From the NCBI RefSeq assembly GCF_000526415.1, contig NZ_JAGA01000003.1, forward strand, positions 620,001 to 684,000: DNA of 64,000 nucleotides, in the 5' to 3' direction. The DNA comes from Kallotenue papyrolyticum. GTDB lineage: Bacteria; Chloroflexota; Chloroflexia; Chloroflexales; Kallotenuaceae. The notes below the pieces were generated by a model. The model was not told the DNA's origin, did not search any database, and saw only the letters and a list, made by a program, of their open reading frames with translations. Both the position numbers and the translations under genes were made by a program. Below are positions 37,208 to 45,381 of this stretch, piece after piece (position 1 is the stretch's first letter; every line of letters begins with the position of its first letter).

Positions 37208-38275
37208 ATGAATAGCCTGCAACAGTTTCTCGATAGCCACCCCAACCTGCGCTTTCTGTTCACCGGCGGCAAAGGCGGCGTGGGCAAAACGGCCTGCGCG
37301 GCGGCGCTGGGCTACGCCTTTGCACAGCAGGGCCACCGCACGCTGATCGCCTCGCTCAATCCGGTCCACTCGCTCTCCAGCGTCTTTGGCCAGGAGCTGA
37401 GCGGCGGCACGGTGCGTCCGGTGCGAGGCGTTGAACGGCTGCATGCCGTCGAAGTCGAGATCGACGATGTCGTCGCGCGCTACCGCGACAACATCGGCCG
37501 GCGCGTCAAAGACTTTCTGAAGTGGGCCGATATTCCGGTCGACGCCAAGCCCTTTATTGACATCGCCGCCACCAATCCCGCCTTTGAAGAATCGGCGATG
37601 TTCGATAAGATGATGGACATCATCCTCAGCGAAGGACGCGACTACGACCGGATCGTGTTCGACACCGCCGCGGTCGCCAATGCCGTGCGGCTGATCGGGC
37701 TCAGCAAAATCTACGGTCTGTGGCTGGGACGCATGATCGAGAGTCGTAAGGAAGCACTCTCGATGCGTGTGCAACTAGCCTTCCGCAAAGAAAAGATCAT
37801 GGAGGAGGTCAAAAAAGATCCGCTGATGGCCGATCTGTTGGCGATGCATCAGCGCTTCGAAGCGGTCAAGGGCGTGCTGGTCGACGAGCAGAAGACCGCC
37901 TTCTTCTTCGTCACGCTGCCGCTGGCGCTACCGATCGCTGTCGTGCGGCGCTTCATTTCGATGGTGCAGGCCTACGACATCCCGGTGGGTGGCGTGCTGG
38001 TCAACCAAGTGATCCCGCCGGAGCTGGCGGCCAGCGCCGAGGAGTATCTGCGCAACAAGTATGAGGAACAACAGGGCTACCTGGCGCAGATCAAGGGCGA
38101 TCTGGGACCGCTGGTGCGCGGTTTCGTACCGCTCTACCAGCAGGAGGTCAACAGCCTGGAGACGGTGGCCAGCGTAGCGCGCGACCTGTTCAGCTACGTG
38201 CCGGCCACCTGGGAGCAGTTGGAGCCGCGGCCTAGTCCCAAGCTCGAACGTGTGACGGGGATCATGGCCGCCTGA
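37208..38275 (+). CDS. ArsA/Get3-family ATPase, subunit 2 (catalytic Asp replaced)
   Basis: 355 residues from ATG 37208 (GGGAGGA upstream). Walker A GKGGVGKTA is intact (21-29), but switch I reads SLNPVHSLSS: the DP Asp is Asn51 and the LSD catalytic Asp is Ser58. Switch II reads DTAAVANAVRL from D152, lacking the Gly-His. ATP binding looks possible while hydrolysis looks impaired, unlike subunit 1. One Cys only (C30). The long middle region (190-250) is rich in Met, Lys and hydrophobic residues, as in client-binding helices. It starts 32 bases after subunit 1, so a heterodimer is plausible. Confidence 0.85.
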   Translation: MNSLQQFLDSHPNLRFLFTGGKGGVGKTACAAALGYAFAQQGHRTLIASLNPVHSLSSVFGQELSGGTVRPVRGVERLHAVEVEIDDVVARYRDNIGRRVKDFLKWADIPVDAKPFIDIAATNPAFEESAMFDKMMDIILSEGRDYDRIVFDTAAVANAVRLIGLSKIYGLWLGRMIESRKEALSMRVQLAFRKEKIMEEVKKDPLMADLLAMHQRFEAVKGVLVDEQKTAFFFVTLPLALPIAVVRRFISMVQAYDIPVGGVLVNQVIPPELAASAEEYLRNKYEEQQGYLAQIKGDLGPLVRGFVPLYQQEVNSLETVASVARDLFSYVPATWEQLEPRPSPKLERVTGIMAA

Positions 38276-38293
38276 GCGCGGGGGCCACGGGCG

Positions 38294-38773
38294 ATGGACG
38301 CTGCCGTCCGGCCACATCTGTTGGCAGCCAATAACGTTTTTCTGGGGCCGATCAACTTCCTGATCCTGCCGCTACCGGAGGGGTGGGAGGTGCGCAACGG
38401 CATTAGCCGCCCGGAGGTCGATTCGACCGAGCACTGGGCGGGCGCGGCTTGGGCGCGGGGCCGGGCCTACTACCTGCTGGTCCACCCCGCACGCCGACTG
38501 GGACTGGAGCTCTGGCTGGAAGCCGCCCCGGGCACGGCGGCCCTGCCACCGGATGCCACGCGCCTGCGCCTGCAGGCGCATGAAGAAGATGGCGCCTACC
38601 GCTTCAGCGAACGGCAGCTGGGGCTGCTGGGCCGTCGACGCGAGCCGCAACTGGAGCTACGCCTGAACTGCCCGCACACCAAGCGCCGCATCACGCTGAC
38701 GCTGAGCGGTCCGTGCGCGCCGGAGGAGTGGCAGCAGTTATTGGCGGCTTTTGCGACGCTGCGCTGCCACTGA
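38294..38773 (+). CDS. Uncharacterised 159-residue protein downstream of the ArsA pair
   Basis: 159 residues, starting 18 bases after the second ArsA gene. It has no signal peptide and only a short hydrophobic segment near residues 15-28 (VFLGPINFLILPLP). The remainder alternates strands and charged turns and includes CPHTKRRITLTLSGPC, with two Cys around a basic segment. I recognise no family. By position it belongs to the cstA-ArsA operon. Its last 83 bases overlap the end of the opposite-strand gene 38691-39350. Confidence 0.55.
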   Translation: MDAAVRPHLLAANNVFLGPINFLILPLPEGWEVRNGISRPEVDSTEHWAGAAWARGRAYYLLVHPARRLGLELWLEAAPGTAALPPDATRLRLQAHEEDGAYRFSERQLGLLGRRREPQLELRLNCPHTKRRITLTLSGPCAPEEWQQLLAAFATLRCH

Positions 38774-39350
38774 GCAGGTGGCCAACATCGCGTAGCAACT
38801 CCACCAGCAGCGCGGCCTGATCGGGCGTGGACGCCGGCAGATCGCACAACAGCGTCAGGTGCGGCGGCGACGGCGCGAGCGTCACGCGACGCGCGCGCAA
38901 CGGCGCTTGATCGAGCCGCCTTGTCAAGCGCTCGACCAGCGCGCGTGCCGCGCCATCGGCGCGTAGCTGCCATGCGTCACCATGCGTACCTGCCGAACGC
39001 CCGCGCTGCGCCTCGGCAGCCGCGGGAGGCGGACGACGCAGCACCGCCCGCAGAATCAACTGATCATGCTGGCCGCGCAGCCGGTTGACCAGCCAGACCA
39101 GCGGAAAGTCGCGTGGCTGGAGCAACACCACGCCTGCCAGCGCGGCAAAGGGTGGCTGCGCCTGGCGCATCTCGATCTGGAACGCAGCGCGTCCCAACCA
39201 GCGGATGTGCGCGTCACTGCCGAGCTGCTGGAGCGCGCCGCCCAGCCAGCGCACCGCTGTCGCCGCCCGCTGTCGGTTGCGCAGGCCGCCAAGGAAGTAC
39301 GCAGCCAGCAACACAGCACACAACCAGATCACCAGGTCGGTCGCGCTCAT
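38691..39350 (-). CDS. Uncharacterised membrane-anchored protein
   Basis: 219 residues from ATG 39350 (AAAGGG upstream). One N-terminal membrane helix (about 5-22, LVIWLCAVLLAAYFLGGL) is followed by a basic soluble region and an Ala/Pro-rich tail. The middle part (PRDFPLVWLVNRLRGQHDQLILRAVLRR, then ARALVERLTRRLDQ) recalls, only loosely by eye, the soluble domain of CCDC47-type membrane proteins. It starts 29 bases from the divergent gene at 39380 and may share its control region. No family was recognised with confidence. Confidence 0.5.
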   Translation of the reverse strand: MSATDLVIWLCAVLLAAYFLGGLRNRQRAATAVRWLGGALQQLGSDAHIRWLGRAAFQIEMRQAQPPFAALAGVVLLQPRDFPLVWLVNRLRGQHDQLILRAVLRRPPPAAAEAQRGRSAGTHGDAWQLRADGAARALVERLTRRLDQAPLRARRVTLAPSPPHLTLLCDLPASTPDQAALLVELLRDVGHLLSGSAASQKPPITAATPPARTDRSASA

Positions 39351-39379
39351 ATGCACACCCTTTCGCAAGGAGGCCAACC

Positions 39380-39748
39380 ATGCCTCGCGTCGTGATCGAA
39401 TATGTCGGGCTGCTGCCCCAGGTCTTCGAGCTGTGCCGGACACAGTGTGTCGCGCCGTTGCTGCGCGCCGAGGCCGATCAACTGGCCGACTACCCGCCCG
39501 ATCTAGTTGCGCTCAACCGGCAGGCTGCCGCGATTGCCGAGCGCCTGCGCCATGAGTTCGGCGCGCAGGTGCTGATCCTACCAGTCGGCAGCGCCACGCC
39601 CCGCGGTCTTTGGCTCAGCCTGCGCCATCGCCTTGGCCGGCAGCCGGCGGCGATCATCAACGGACGGCGCGTGCTGCGCAACAATCCCTCGTTGGAGGCC
39701 ATTCGCGCCGCCGTCGCCGAAGCCCTGGGACGCGCGCCGACGCCCTGA
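39380..39748 (+). CDS. Possible thioredoxin-fold protein with a CxxxC motif
   Basis: 122 residues with an excellent ribosome site (AAGGAGG) before ATG 39380. The order strand (RVVIEYVG), helix with C19-x3-C23 (LCRTQC), helix, strand (QVLILPVGS), then RQPAAIINGRRVL and a final helix fits a thioredoxin-like fold, with Pro in the cis-Pro position. Small proteins of this fold beside ArsA genes include the metallochaperone ArsD, but the Cys pattern here differs. Redox partner or metal carrier for the ATPase pair is inference. Confidence 0.6.
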   Translation: MPRVVIEYVGLLPQVFELCRTQCVAPLLRAEADQLADYPPDLVALNRQAAAIAERLRHEFGAQVLILPVGSATPRGLWLSLRHRLGRQPAAIINGRRVLRNNPSLEAIRAAVAEALGRAPTP

Positions 39749-39765
39749 CGCCCCGCCTACACGGC

Positions 39766-40038
39766 CTAATGCAGATCGGGAGCGAACTCCAGCACCTCGA
39801 CCTCGCGCGCCTGACGGCGCTTCCATGCTTCCAGATCGCCGACCACGTAGGGCAGCAGGCGTAGGCTGATCACCGAGTTCATCAGCGGAATGCCCAGCAT
39901 CTCGCCGAACAGAATGACGTTCATTACCTCTTCGTAGCGTTCGCGCTGGTGCAGCGTTTCCTTGTAGGTGTCGAAGACGAACAGGCCCCACAGAAAATCG
40001 CGAACACCCCGCCAGAGCTGCCCGACCCGGTGTGGCAT
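39766..40038 (-). CDS. Small uncharacterised protein, ArsA-linked family (copy 2)
   Basis: 90 residues with AGGAGGG before ATG 40038. Its C-terminal half repeats that of the protein at 35801-36067: GEMLGIP, then SLRLLPYVV, then LEAWKRR and a charged tail. Its N-terminal half is different (two aromatic segments, DFLWGLFVFDTY). The gene lies 45 bases after the BatA-like gene on the same strand, so it is probably the last gene of the MoxR-DUF58-BatA group, facing the ArsA operon tail to tail. Unknown function. Confidence 0.7.
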   Translation of the reverse strand: MPHRVGQLWRGVRDFLWGLFVFDTYKETLHQRERYEEVMNVILFGEMLGIPLMNSVISLRLLPYVVGDLEAWKRRQAREVEVLEFAPDLH

Positions 40039-40083
40039 GCGTACCCTCCTGTATGGTGATACCGGTGCGGAGGCGGCCGATGC

Positions 40084-41982
40084 CTAGCGCTCCGCGCGCG
40101 TAGCCGGGCGTAGGCGTGCGCGCCAGCGCTCGCGCAGCCAGGCCAGCGCGCCGCGCTGATAGACCAGCCATTCGACAATCAGCACGATCAGCGCGAGCCA
40201 GACCAGCCAGCGCCACAACTCGGAACGCGCTGTACGCTCCGCGCTGGTAGCGACAACACGTCCGCCGACCTGAAACAGCGGCAACTGCTGCCGTGGCGCG
40301 ACGCGCGACTCGGCGGCGCTAAACAGATTGACCGCCACGGCGCGCTGCAGCGACTCCGCACCGCGCCGCTCGATGGTGATGCGGTAGATGCCCAACGCGT
40401 CGGTAGCGGCGTAGATCACCTGGTTGTTCTCGGGCGTGAGGGTTGTCACCCGCCCGCCGGGATCGGTGACGCGCACGGCGCTGGCATCGGGCGGCGTAGG
40501 GATCAGCAGCGGCTCACCCGGCGCGTGCTGCGTCGCCTCGCTGCCCTGCCCCGGTGCCAGATAGCCTACCAGGTTGGCGATCAGCACTGGGAAGGCTACC
40601 TGCAACGGCAGATCGGAGTTATAGAGCGCAAAGGCCAGCACCGCAAGGCGCCGTCCGCCCTGCTCGCCGGCCAACAGCAGCGGACCGCCATCGCTGTCGA
40701 TCACCGTGCGCGCCCAGACCGGTCGGTTGAGCTGCGCCGCGCGCAGAATGTTGATCTCGGAGACGGCGACGTTGCGCAACAAGGGCTCGTTGCCGCTGGC
40801 CGGACGGGGTGCCGGAAACTCGATCTCGCCCGTGACGGAGAAGAGCTCAGTCGAGCGCAGCGGCCCGATGAACAGCAGGTTGCCCGGTGGCAGCGGGTCG
40901 GGCGTGACGCCATCCAGCACCGTCAGCGCGACGGTGTCGGTAAAGGTGGTGGTCGTGGTCGGGACGGTGGTCACTTCGAAGCCGGGCAGCAGACCAAGCG
41001 CCGTCTCCAGGAAGCGGTTGCCGTCGCTCACCAGGCGCACGCGCGCGCGCTCGGCGCCGGCACTCACCGCCCAGGCCCGATCGTCGAGCGGCAGCACATC
41101 GGGCGCATCGAAACGCGCCATGGCCGAGCGGGTCGTGGCTGGCACGTCGGCGACGATCGAGCGCTCTTCGCCTGGGTTGAGCGCGAGATCGTAGGCGTTG
41201 AAGAGCACGCCGTCAAGTTCAATGATCAGCCGGCGTTGAGCGGGCGCCGATCCATAGTTGGTGGCCTGCACAAAGAGCGTCTGGCCGCCGGGCGCGGGCT
41301 GCAGCACCAGCGCCGAGATGGCGACGTTGTCATCGCGTTGTCCGATAGGGAAGAAGCGCACCGGCACCGGCAGGGTGGCCTGCTCCGGCAAGGTGACCTG
41401 CCCATCGGAGATGATCGCCACCTCGCTCTCGTACTCGCGCGCAGCCAGCGCCCCGGCCAGATCGAGTGCCTGGGTCAGATCGCTGCCGCCGCCCGTGCGC
41501 AGCGTCAGCGCCTCAACCGCGCGGCGCAGCTCACGCCGGTCGGTCGAGGCCGAGACCGGTACCTCCATCTGACCACCGATCGCGATGATCGTTGCGCGTC
41601 CGCCATCGGGCAACTGGTTGATCAGGCGCAGCGCTTCGGCCTTGGCGGCGTCGAGCCGTGTTCCGGCGGCATCGGTTGCTGCCATGCTCGCCGAACGATC
41701 GATAATCAGGATCAGGTTACGCCCGGCGATGCCGGTGGTCAGCACATAGGGCCGCGCCAGCGCGATGATCAGGGCGATCAACAGCAGCAGTTGCAACCAG
41801 AGCAGCAGGTTGCGGCGCAAACGCTGCCAGGGCGCGTTGGCTTCAACATCGCGCACCATGCGCCGCCAGAGCAGCGTGGATGAGACGGTGCGCTCTGCGC
41901 GCCGCAGCTTGAGCAGGTAGAGCGCGACGATCACCGGCACAAGCAACGTCAGAGCAAACGCCAGCGGTGTCAGAAAACTCAT
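40084..41982 (-). CDS. BatA-like VWA membrane protein
   Basis: 632 residues. The N-terminus is the BatA domain (two helices, TPLAFALTLLVPVIVALYLLKLRR, then helix 58-80), followed by a VWA domain with MIDAS DRSASM at 95-100. A long beta-rich region runs to about residue 580, then one helix (WRWLVWLALIVLIVEWLVY) and a basic cytoplasmic tail. Such proteins work with MoxR ATPases and DUF58 proteins, both encoded upstream on the same strand, in poorly understood envelope or metal-insertion processes. Part of a run of same-strand genes from 45307 to 39766. Confidence 0.85.
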   Translation of the reverse strand: MSFLTPLAFALTLLVPVIVALYLLKLRRAERTVSSTLLWRRMVRDVEANAPWQRLRRNLLLWLQLLLLIALIIALARPYVLTTGIAGRNLILIIDRSASMAATDAAGTRLDAAKAEALRLINQLPDGGRATIIAIGGQMEVPVSASTDRRELRRAVEALTLRTGGGSDLTQALDLAGALAAREYESEVAIISDGQVTLPEQATLPVPVRFFPIGQRDDNVAISALVLQPAPGGQTLFVQATNYGSAPAQRRLIIELDGVLFNAYDLALNPGEERSIVADVPATTRSAMARFDAPDVLPLDDRAWAVSAGAERARVRLVSDGNRFLETALGLLPGFEVTTVPTTTTTFTDTVALTVLDGVTPDPLPPGNLLFIGPLRSTELFSVTGEIEFPAPRPASGNEPLLRNVAVSEINILRAAQLNRPVWARTVIDSDGGPLLLAGEQGGRRLAVLAFALYNSDLPLQVAFPVLIANLVGYLAPGQGSEATQHAPGEPLLIPTPPDASAVRVTDPGGRVTTLTPENNQVIYAATDALGIYRITIERRGAESLQRAVAVNLFSAAESRVAPRQQLPLFQVGGRVVATSAERTARSELWRWLVWLALIVLIVEWLVYQRGALAWLRERWRARLRPATRAER

Positions 41983-42054
41983 GCCTTTCCCTCGATCGGG
42001 CTTCGCTCAAAAGACGCAGCACGCGCGCGCAGGTTCCCGCCGGCGCAGCCCCGC

Positions 42055-43266
42055 TCAGGCGACCTTGGGCCGGAAGCGCGGGTCTTCTGCCGGTTGCGCG
42101 GGTGGTGTCAGGCGCAGCGCCAGCACCAGCGCACCGATCACGATCAGGCCGGCGATCACAAAGGCCAACCAGGAAGCGTTCTCCAGCGCCAGGCCGGTCA
42201 ACAGCGGCCCCAACACGCGCGCCAACGCGGCCAGCGACTGCGACAGGCCCAGCACACGGCCCCGTTCGACAGGCGGGCTTTCGCGCGTCATCAGACTATT
42301 GGCGGTCGGTGTCGGCAGCGCAAAGCCGATCGCCAGCGGGATCAGCGCCAGCAGCAGCACCTGCCAGTGCTGGATCCAGGCGGCCCAGAAGAAGCCCAGC
42401 GCCGCCAACAACAGACCGGCGCGCATAACGTGCAGCTCGCCCCAGCGTCGCACCAGCGGCCCGATCAAGCCGCCCTGCAACACCAGTCCCAGCAGACCGA
42501 CATAGGCCAGCAAGTAGCCGGTCTCACGTGCGCCGAAGCCGAAGCGCTGCGCGTTGAAGAGCGCAAACAGGCCTTGAAAACCGGTCTGGGCCAGGTTGAA
42601 CAGGAAGAAGATCACCAGGATCAGGCCCAGCTGTCCGTAGCCAAACGCGGCGCGCAGGCCCTCCAGATCCAGAATGCGCGGCACGCGCTGCACGTTGCGC
42701 TGTTCAGGCGGCAGCGATTCGGGCAGCACCAGCAGCGTCAGCAGCAGCGATACAGCCGAAATCCCGGCGGCGACCAGCGCCGGCAGGTGGTAGTTGTGCC
42801 CGCGGCTCAGCAGGCCGCCCAGCGCCGGCCCAAGGATAAAGCCCAGGCCGAAGGCCGCACCGATCAGCCCATAGGCACGGGCGCGATCCCGCTCTTCGGC
42901 AATATCGCTGATGTAGGCCTGCGCGGTGGAGATGTTGCCGCCCGACAGCCCATCCAGCAGCCGCGCCACGAACAACAACCACAACGAGTTGGCCAGCCCC
43001 AGCAGCACAAACGAAATCACCGTGCCGAGCTGGCTGATGATCAGCACGGGCCGGCGTCCGATGCGATCCGAGAGCGCGCCCAAGTAGGGCGTGGCCACCA
43101 GTTGCATCAGCGAATAGGACGACAACAGGAGGCCAACCACCAGGGGCGAGGCGCCGAACTGCTGCGCATAAAGCGGCAGTAGGGGCAAAATGATACCAAA
43201 GCCCAGCAGGCCAACAAAGACAATCAGAAAGATCGGCAGCAACGGCGATCGCAACAAGCGCGTCAT
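42055..43266 (-). CDS. MFS transporter (TetA/Bcr-like, 12 helices)
   Basis: 403 residues with 12 hydrophobic segments. The loop 2-3 motif GALSDRIGRRPVL and the antiporter motif GLGFILGPALGGLLS identify a drug:proton antiporter-type MFS protein resembling TetA. ATG 43266 is used; the longer frame adds a hydrophilic stretch with no family match. It lies between the DUF58 and BatA-like genes on the same strand, an unusual place for an efflux pump. Substrate unknown. Confidence 0.85.
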   Translation of the reverse strand: MTRLLRSPLLPIFLIVFVGLLGFGIILPLLPLYAQQFGASPLVVGLLLSSYSLMQLVATPYLGALSDRIGRRPVLIISQLGTVISFVLLGLANSLWLLFVARLLDGLSGGNISTAQAYISDIAEERDRARAYGLIGAAFGLGFILGPALGGLLSRGHNYHLPALVAAGISAVSLLLTLLVLPESLPPEQRNVQRVPRILDLEGLRAAFGYGQLGLILVIFFLFNLAQTGFQGLFALFNAQRFGFGARETGYLLAYVGLLGLVLQGGLIGPLVRRWGELHVMRAGLLLAALGFFWAAWIQHWQVLLLALIPLAIGFALPTPTANSLMTRESPPVERGRVLGLSQSLAALARVLGPLLTGLALENASWLAFVIAGLIVIGALVLALRLTPPAQPAEDPRFRPKVA

Positions 43267-43371
43267 GTGGTACTCCGCCAGCGTGATCAGGCACAGTGTA
43301 CCACGCCTGCGCCGCGCAACCATGGGCTGCTGAGCGTAGGCTCGACGCCCGAGATCCGACGCGTACCATCC

Positions 43372-44265
43372 CTAGCGCAGCAGGCCGCGCCGCCGCAGCA
43401 GGTCGAACAGCAGCTCCTCCAGCGCGTCGGTGGTAGCGATCGGCACGTAGCCGATGTCGCGCGTGGCGCAGTAGGCGGCGATCTCGTCGCGCCACGCCTC
43501 CAGGTTGCGCCGATAGCGCTGTAGTAGATCCAGATCGGCAGTTAGATCGACCGGCGGACCACCCTCGGCATCGATCAGCCGCACATCGCCCTCGATCTGC
43601 GGATCGAGCTCCTGCGGCGCCAGGATGTGCAGCAGCGTGATCTCGAAGCGGCGCGACAGCAGCGCGCGCAAGCCGTCCTGCCACTGCTCGTCCAAGAGGT
43701 CGGAGCAGAGCAACAGCGGCCCGGCCTGACGCGCGGTCTGGGCGTAGCGCTGGCAGAAAGCGGCGAAGTGCGTGGCCGCGCCCGGCTGCAGATCGCTCAG
43801 AAAGGCGAACAGCGGCCAGACGCCGCGCCGCGAGCGCTGGGGCGGCAGTTTGAGTTCGCGTTCCTGGCCAAAGGCGGCCAGCGTGACGCGATCCAGGTTG
43901 GCGAGCGCGATGTAGCCGAGCGCGCCCGCGGCGCGTTTGGCATACCAGAGTTTGTTGGGCTCGCCGTAGTCCATCGAACGGCTGGTATCGACCAGCAGAT
44001 GGATCGTCAGTTCTTCCTCGGCAACGAAGAGTTTGAGGAAGAAGCGCTCCAGGCGGGCGTACAGATTCCAATCGATCTGGCGAAAATCATCGCCGGCGAC
44101 GTAGGGCTTGAAGTCGGCGAACTCCACCGACGCGCCGCGGCGTGGGCTGCGGCGCTCGCCCTGGAGCTCGCCGGCTACCGCCCGACGCGCGATCAGCGCC
44201 AGCCGATCCAGCTTCGCCAGGAATTCGGGCTCGAACAGCCGGTTGGATGTGGATGGTGTGCTCAT
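43372..44265 (-). CDS. DUF58 protein (MoxR-associated)
   Basis: 297 residues. GELQGERRSPRRGASVEFADFKPYVAGDDFRQIDWNLYAR is the DUF58 signature region (positions about 32-70), and VDTSRSMDYGEP shows a VWA-like MIDAS. It is cytoplasmic as judged by the absence of membrane segments. DUF58 proteins pair with MoxR ATPases; the MoxR gene ends 43 bases upstream. ATG 44265 is chosen over the frame start at 44334, which would overlap MoxR. Confidence 0.88.
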   Translation of the reverse strand: MSTPSTSNRLFEPEFLAKLDRLALIARRAVAGELQGERRSPRRGASVEFADFKPYVAGDDFRQIDWNLYARLERFFLKLFVAEEELTIHLLVDTSRSMDYGEPNKLWYAKRAAGALGYIALANLDRVTLAAFGQERELKLPPQRSRRGVWPLFAFLSDLQPGAATHFAAFCQRYAQTARQAGPLLLCSDLLDEQWQDGLRALLSRRFEITLLHILAPQELDPQIEGDVRLIDAEGGPPVDLTADLDLLQRYRRNLEAWRDEIAAYCATRDIGYVPIATTDALEELLFDLLRRRGLLR

Positions 44266-44308
44266 CGGTAGCTGACGACTGCGGGGCACCGCTGCGCTGT
44301 GCCGCGCC

Positions 44309-45307
44309 CTATTCCTCGCGCACAGCTTCGACAATGCCGCGCACCACGTCGTCGTTGGTCACGCCCTCGGCCTGCGCCTCGAAGTTGAGGATCACGCGGT
44401 GCCGCAGCGCCGGCAGCGCTGCCTGTTTGAGATCGGCAAAGGCCACGTTGTAGCGGCCATCGAGCAGCGCCAGAATCTTGCCGGCCAGGATCAACGTCTG
44501 CATGCCGCGCGGCGACGCACCATAGCGCACGTAGCGTCGTGTGATATCGGGCGCGTCGCGGTTGGGGTGCGTGGCAGCGATCAGGCGCGCGGCGTAGCGC
44601 AAGACGTGGGTAGCGATCGGCACCTCGCGCGCCAGCGCCTGCATCTGCAGGATCATCGGCCCGTTGACCACCTTGCGCGGCTGGGGCGTCTGGAGCGTGG
44701 TGGTGCGGTTGGCGATCTCGACCAGCTCGTCGGTGCTGGGGAAGGGCACATCGATCTTGAAGAAGAAGCGGTCGAGCTGCGCTTCGGGCAGCGGATAGGT
44801 GCCCTCCATCTCCAGCGGGTTCTGGGTGGCCAGCACAAAAAAGGGCTGATCGAGACGGTGGATCGTTTTGGCGACGGTAACGGTGCGCTCCTGCATGGCT
44901 TCCAGCAGGGCCGACTGGGTTTTGGGCGTGGCGCGATTGATCTCATCGGCCAGCACCAGGTTGGCGAAGATCGGCCCCGGCTCGAAGCGGAACTGCTTAC
45001 GACCGCGCTCGTCCTCCGCAATGATCGTCGTGCCGATGATGTCGGCGGGCATCAGGTCGGGAGTGAACTGGATACGCGAAAAGCGACAATCGACCACCTC
45101 GGCCAGCGTGCGCACCAGAGTCGTTTTGGCCAGGCCGGGCACGCCTTCGAGCAGCGCGTTGCCGCCGGCCAGCAGCGTTACGAGCGTCAGGCGGATCAGC
45201 TCGCGCTGCCCGACGATGACCTTGCTGACTTCCTGCTCGATCGCCGTGGCCGCCGCGCGAAACTGCTCAGGCGTGATCGTCGGATGCGGATGCGGTGTCG
45301 TGGTCAT
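44309..45307 (-). CDS. MoxR-family AAA+ ATPase
   Basis: 332 residues. Walker A GVPGLAKTTLVRTLAE (55-70), Walker B LVLADEINRATPKTQSALLEAMQE, sensor 1 LATQNP and the arginine-finger region QLDRFFFKIDVPFP are all present. MoxR ATPases act as chaperones for VWA-domain partners; here the DUF58 and BatA-like genes follow. AAGGAG precedes ATG 45307. The 41-base repeat array lies immediately upstream (45382-45683), so transcription from the DUF4175-like gene would have to cross it. Confidence 0.92.
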   Translation of the reverse strand: MTTTPHPHPTITPEQFRAAATAIEQEVSKVIVGQRELIRLTLVTLLAGGNALLEGVPGLAKTTLVRTLAEVVDCRFSRIQFTPDLMPADIIGTTIIAEDERGRKQFRFEPGPIFANLVLADEINRATPKTQSALLEAMQERTVTVAKTIHRLDQPFFVLATQNPLEMEGTYPLPEAQLDRFFFKIDVPFPSTDELVEIANRTTTLQTPQPRKVVNGPMILQMQALAREVPIATHVLRYAARLIAATHPNRDAPDITRRYVRYGASPRGMQTLILAGKILALLDGRYNVAFADLKQAALPALRHRVILNFEAQAEGVTNDDVVRGIVEAVREE

Positions 45308-45381
45308 GCTGACTCCTTATCTCCGGTCTTCCTTGCCAGTGTGCATTGGTGGCAGGGCTTCTGATGGGCGCGCGCGCCCCC

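Noticed and set aside
36180-38275. Arsenic-resistance operon
   Set aside because: The ATPases lack the arsenite-binding Cys residues and no arsB, arsC or arsR gene is nearby.
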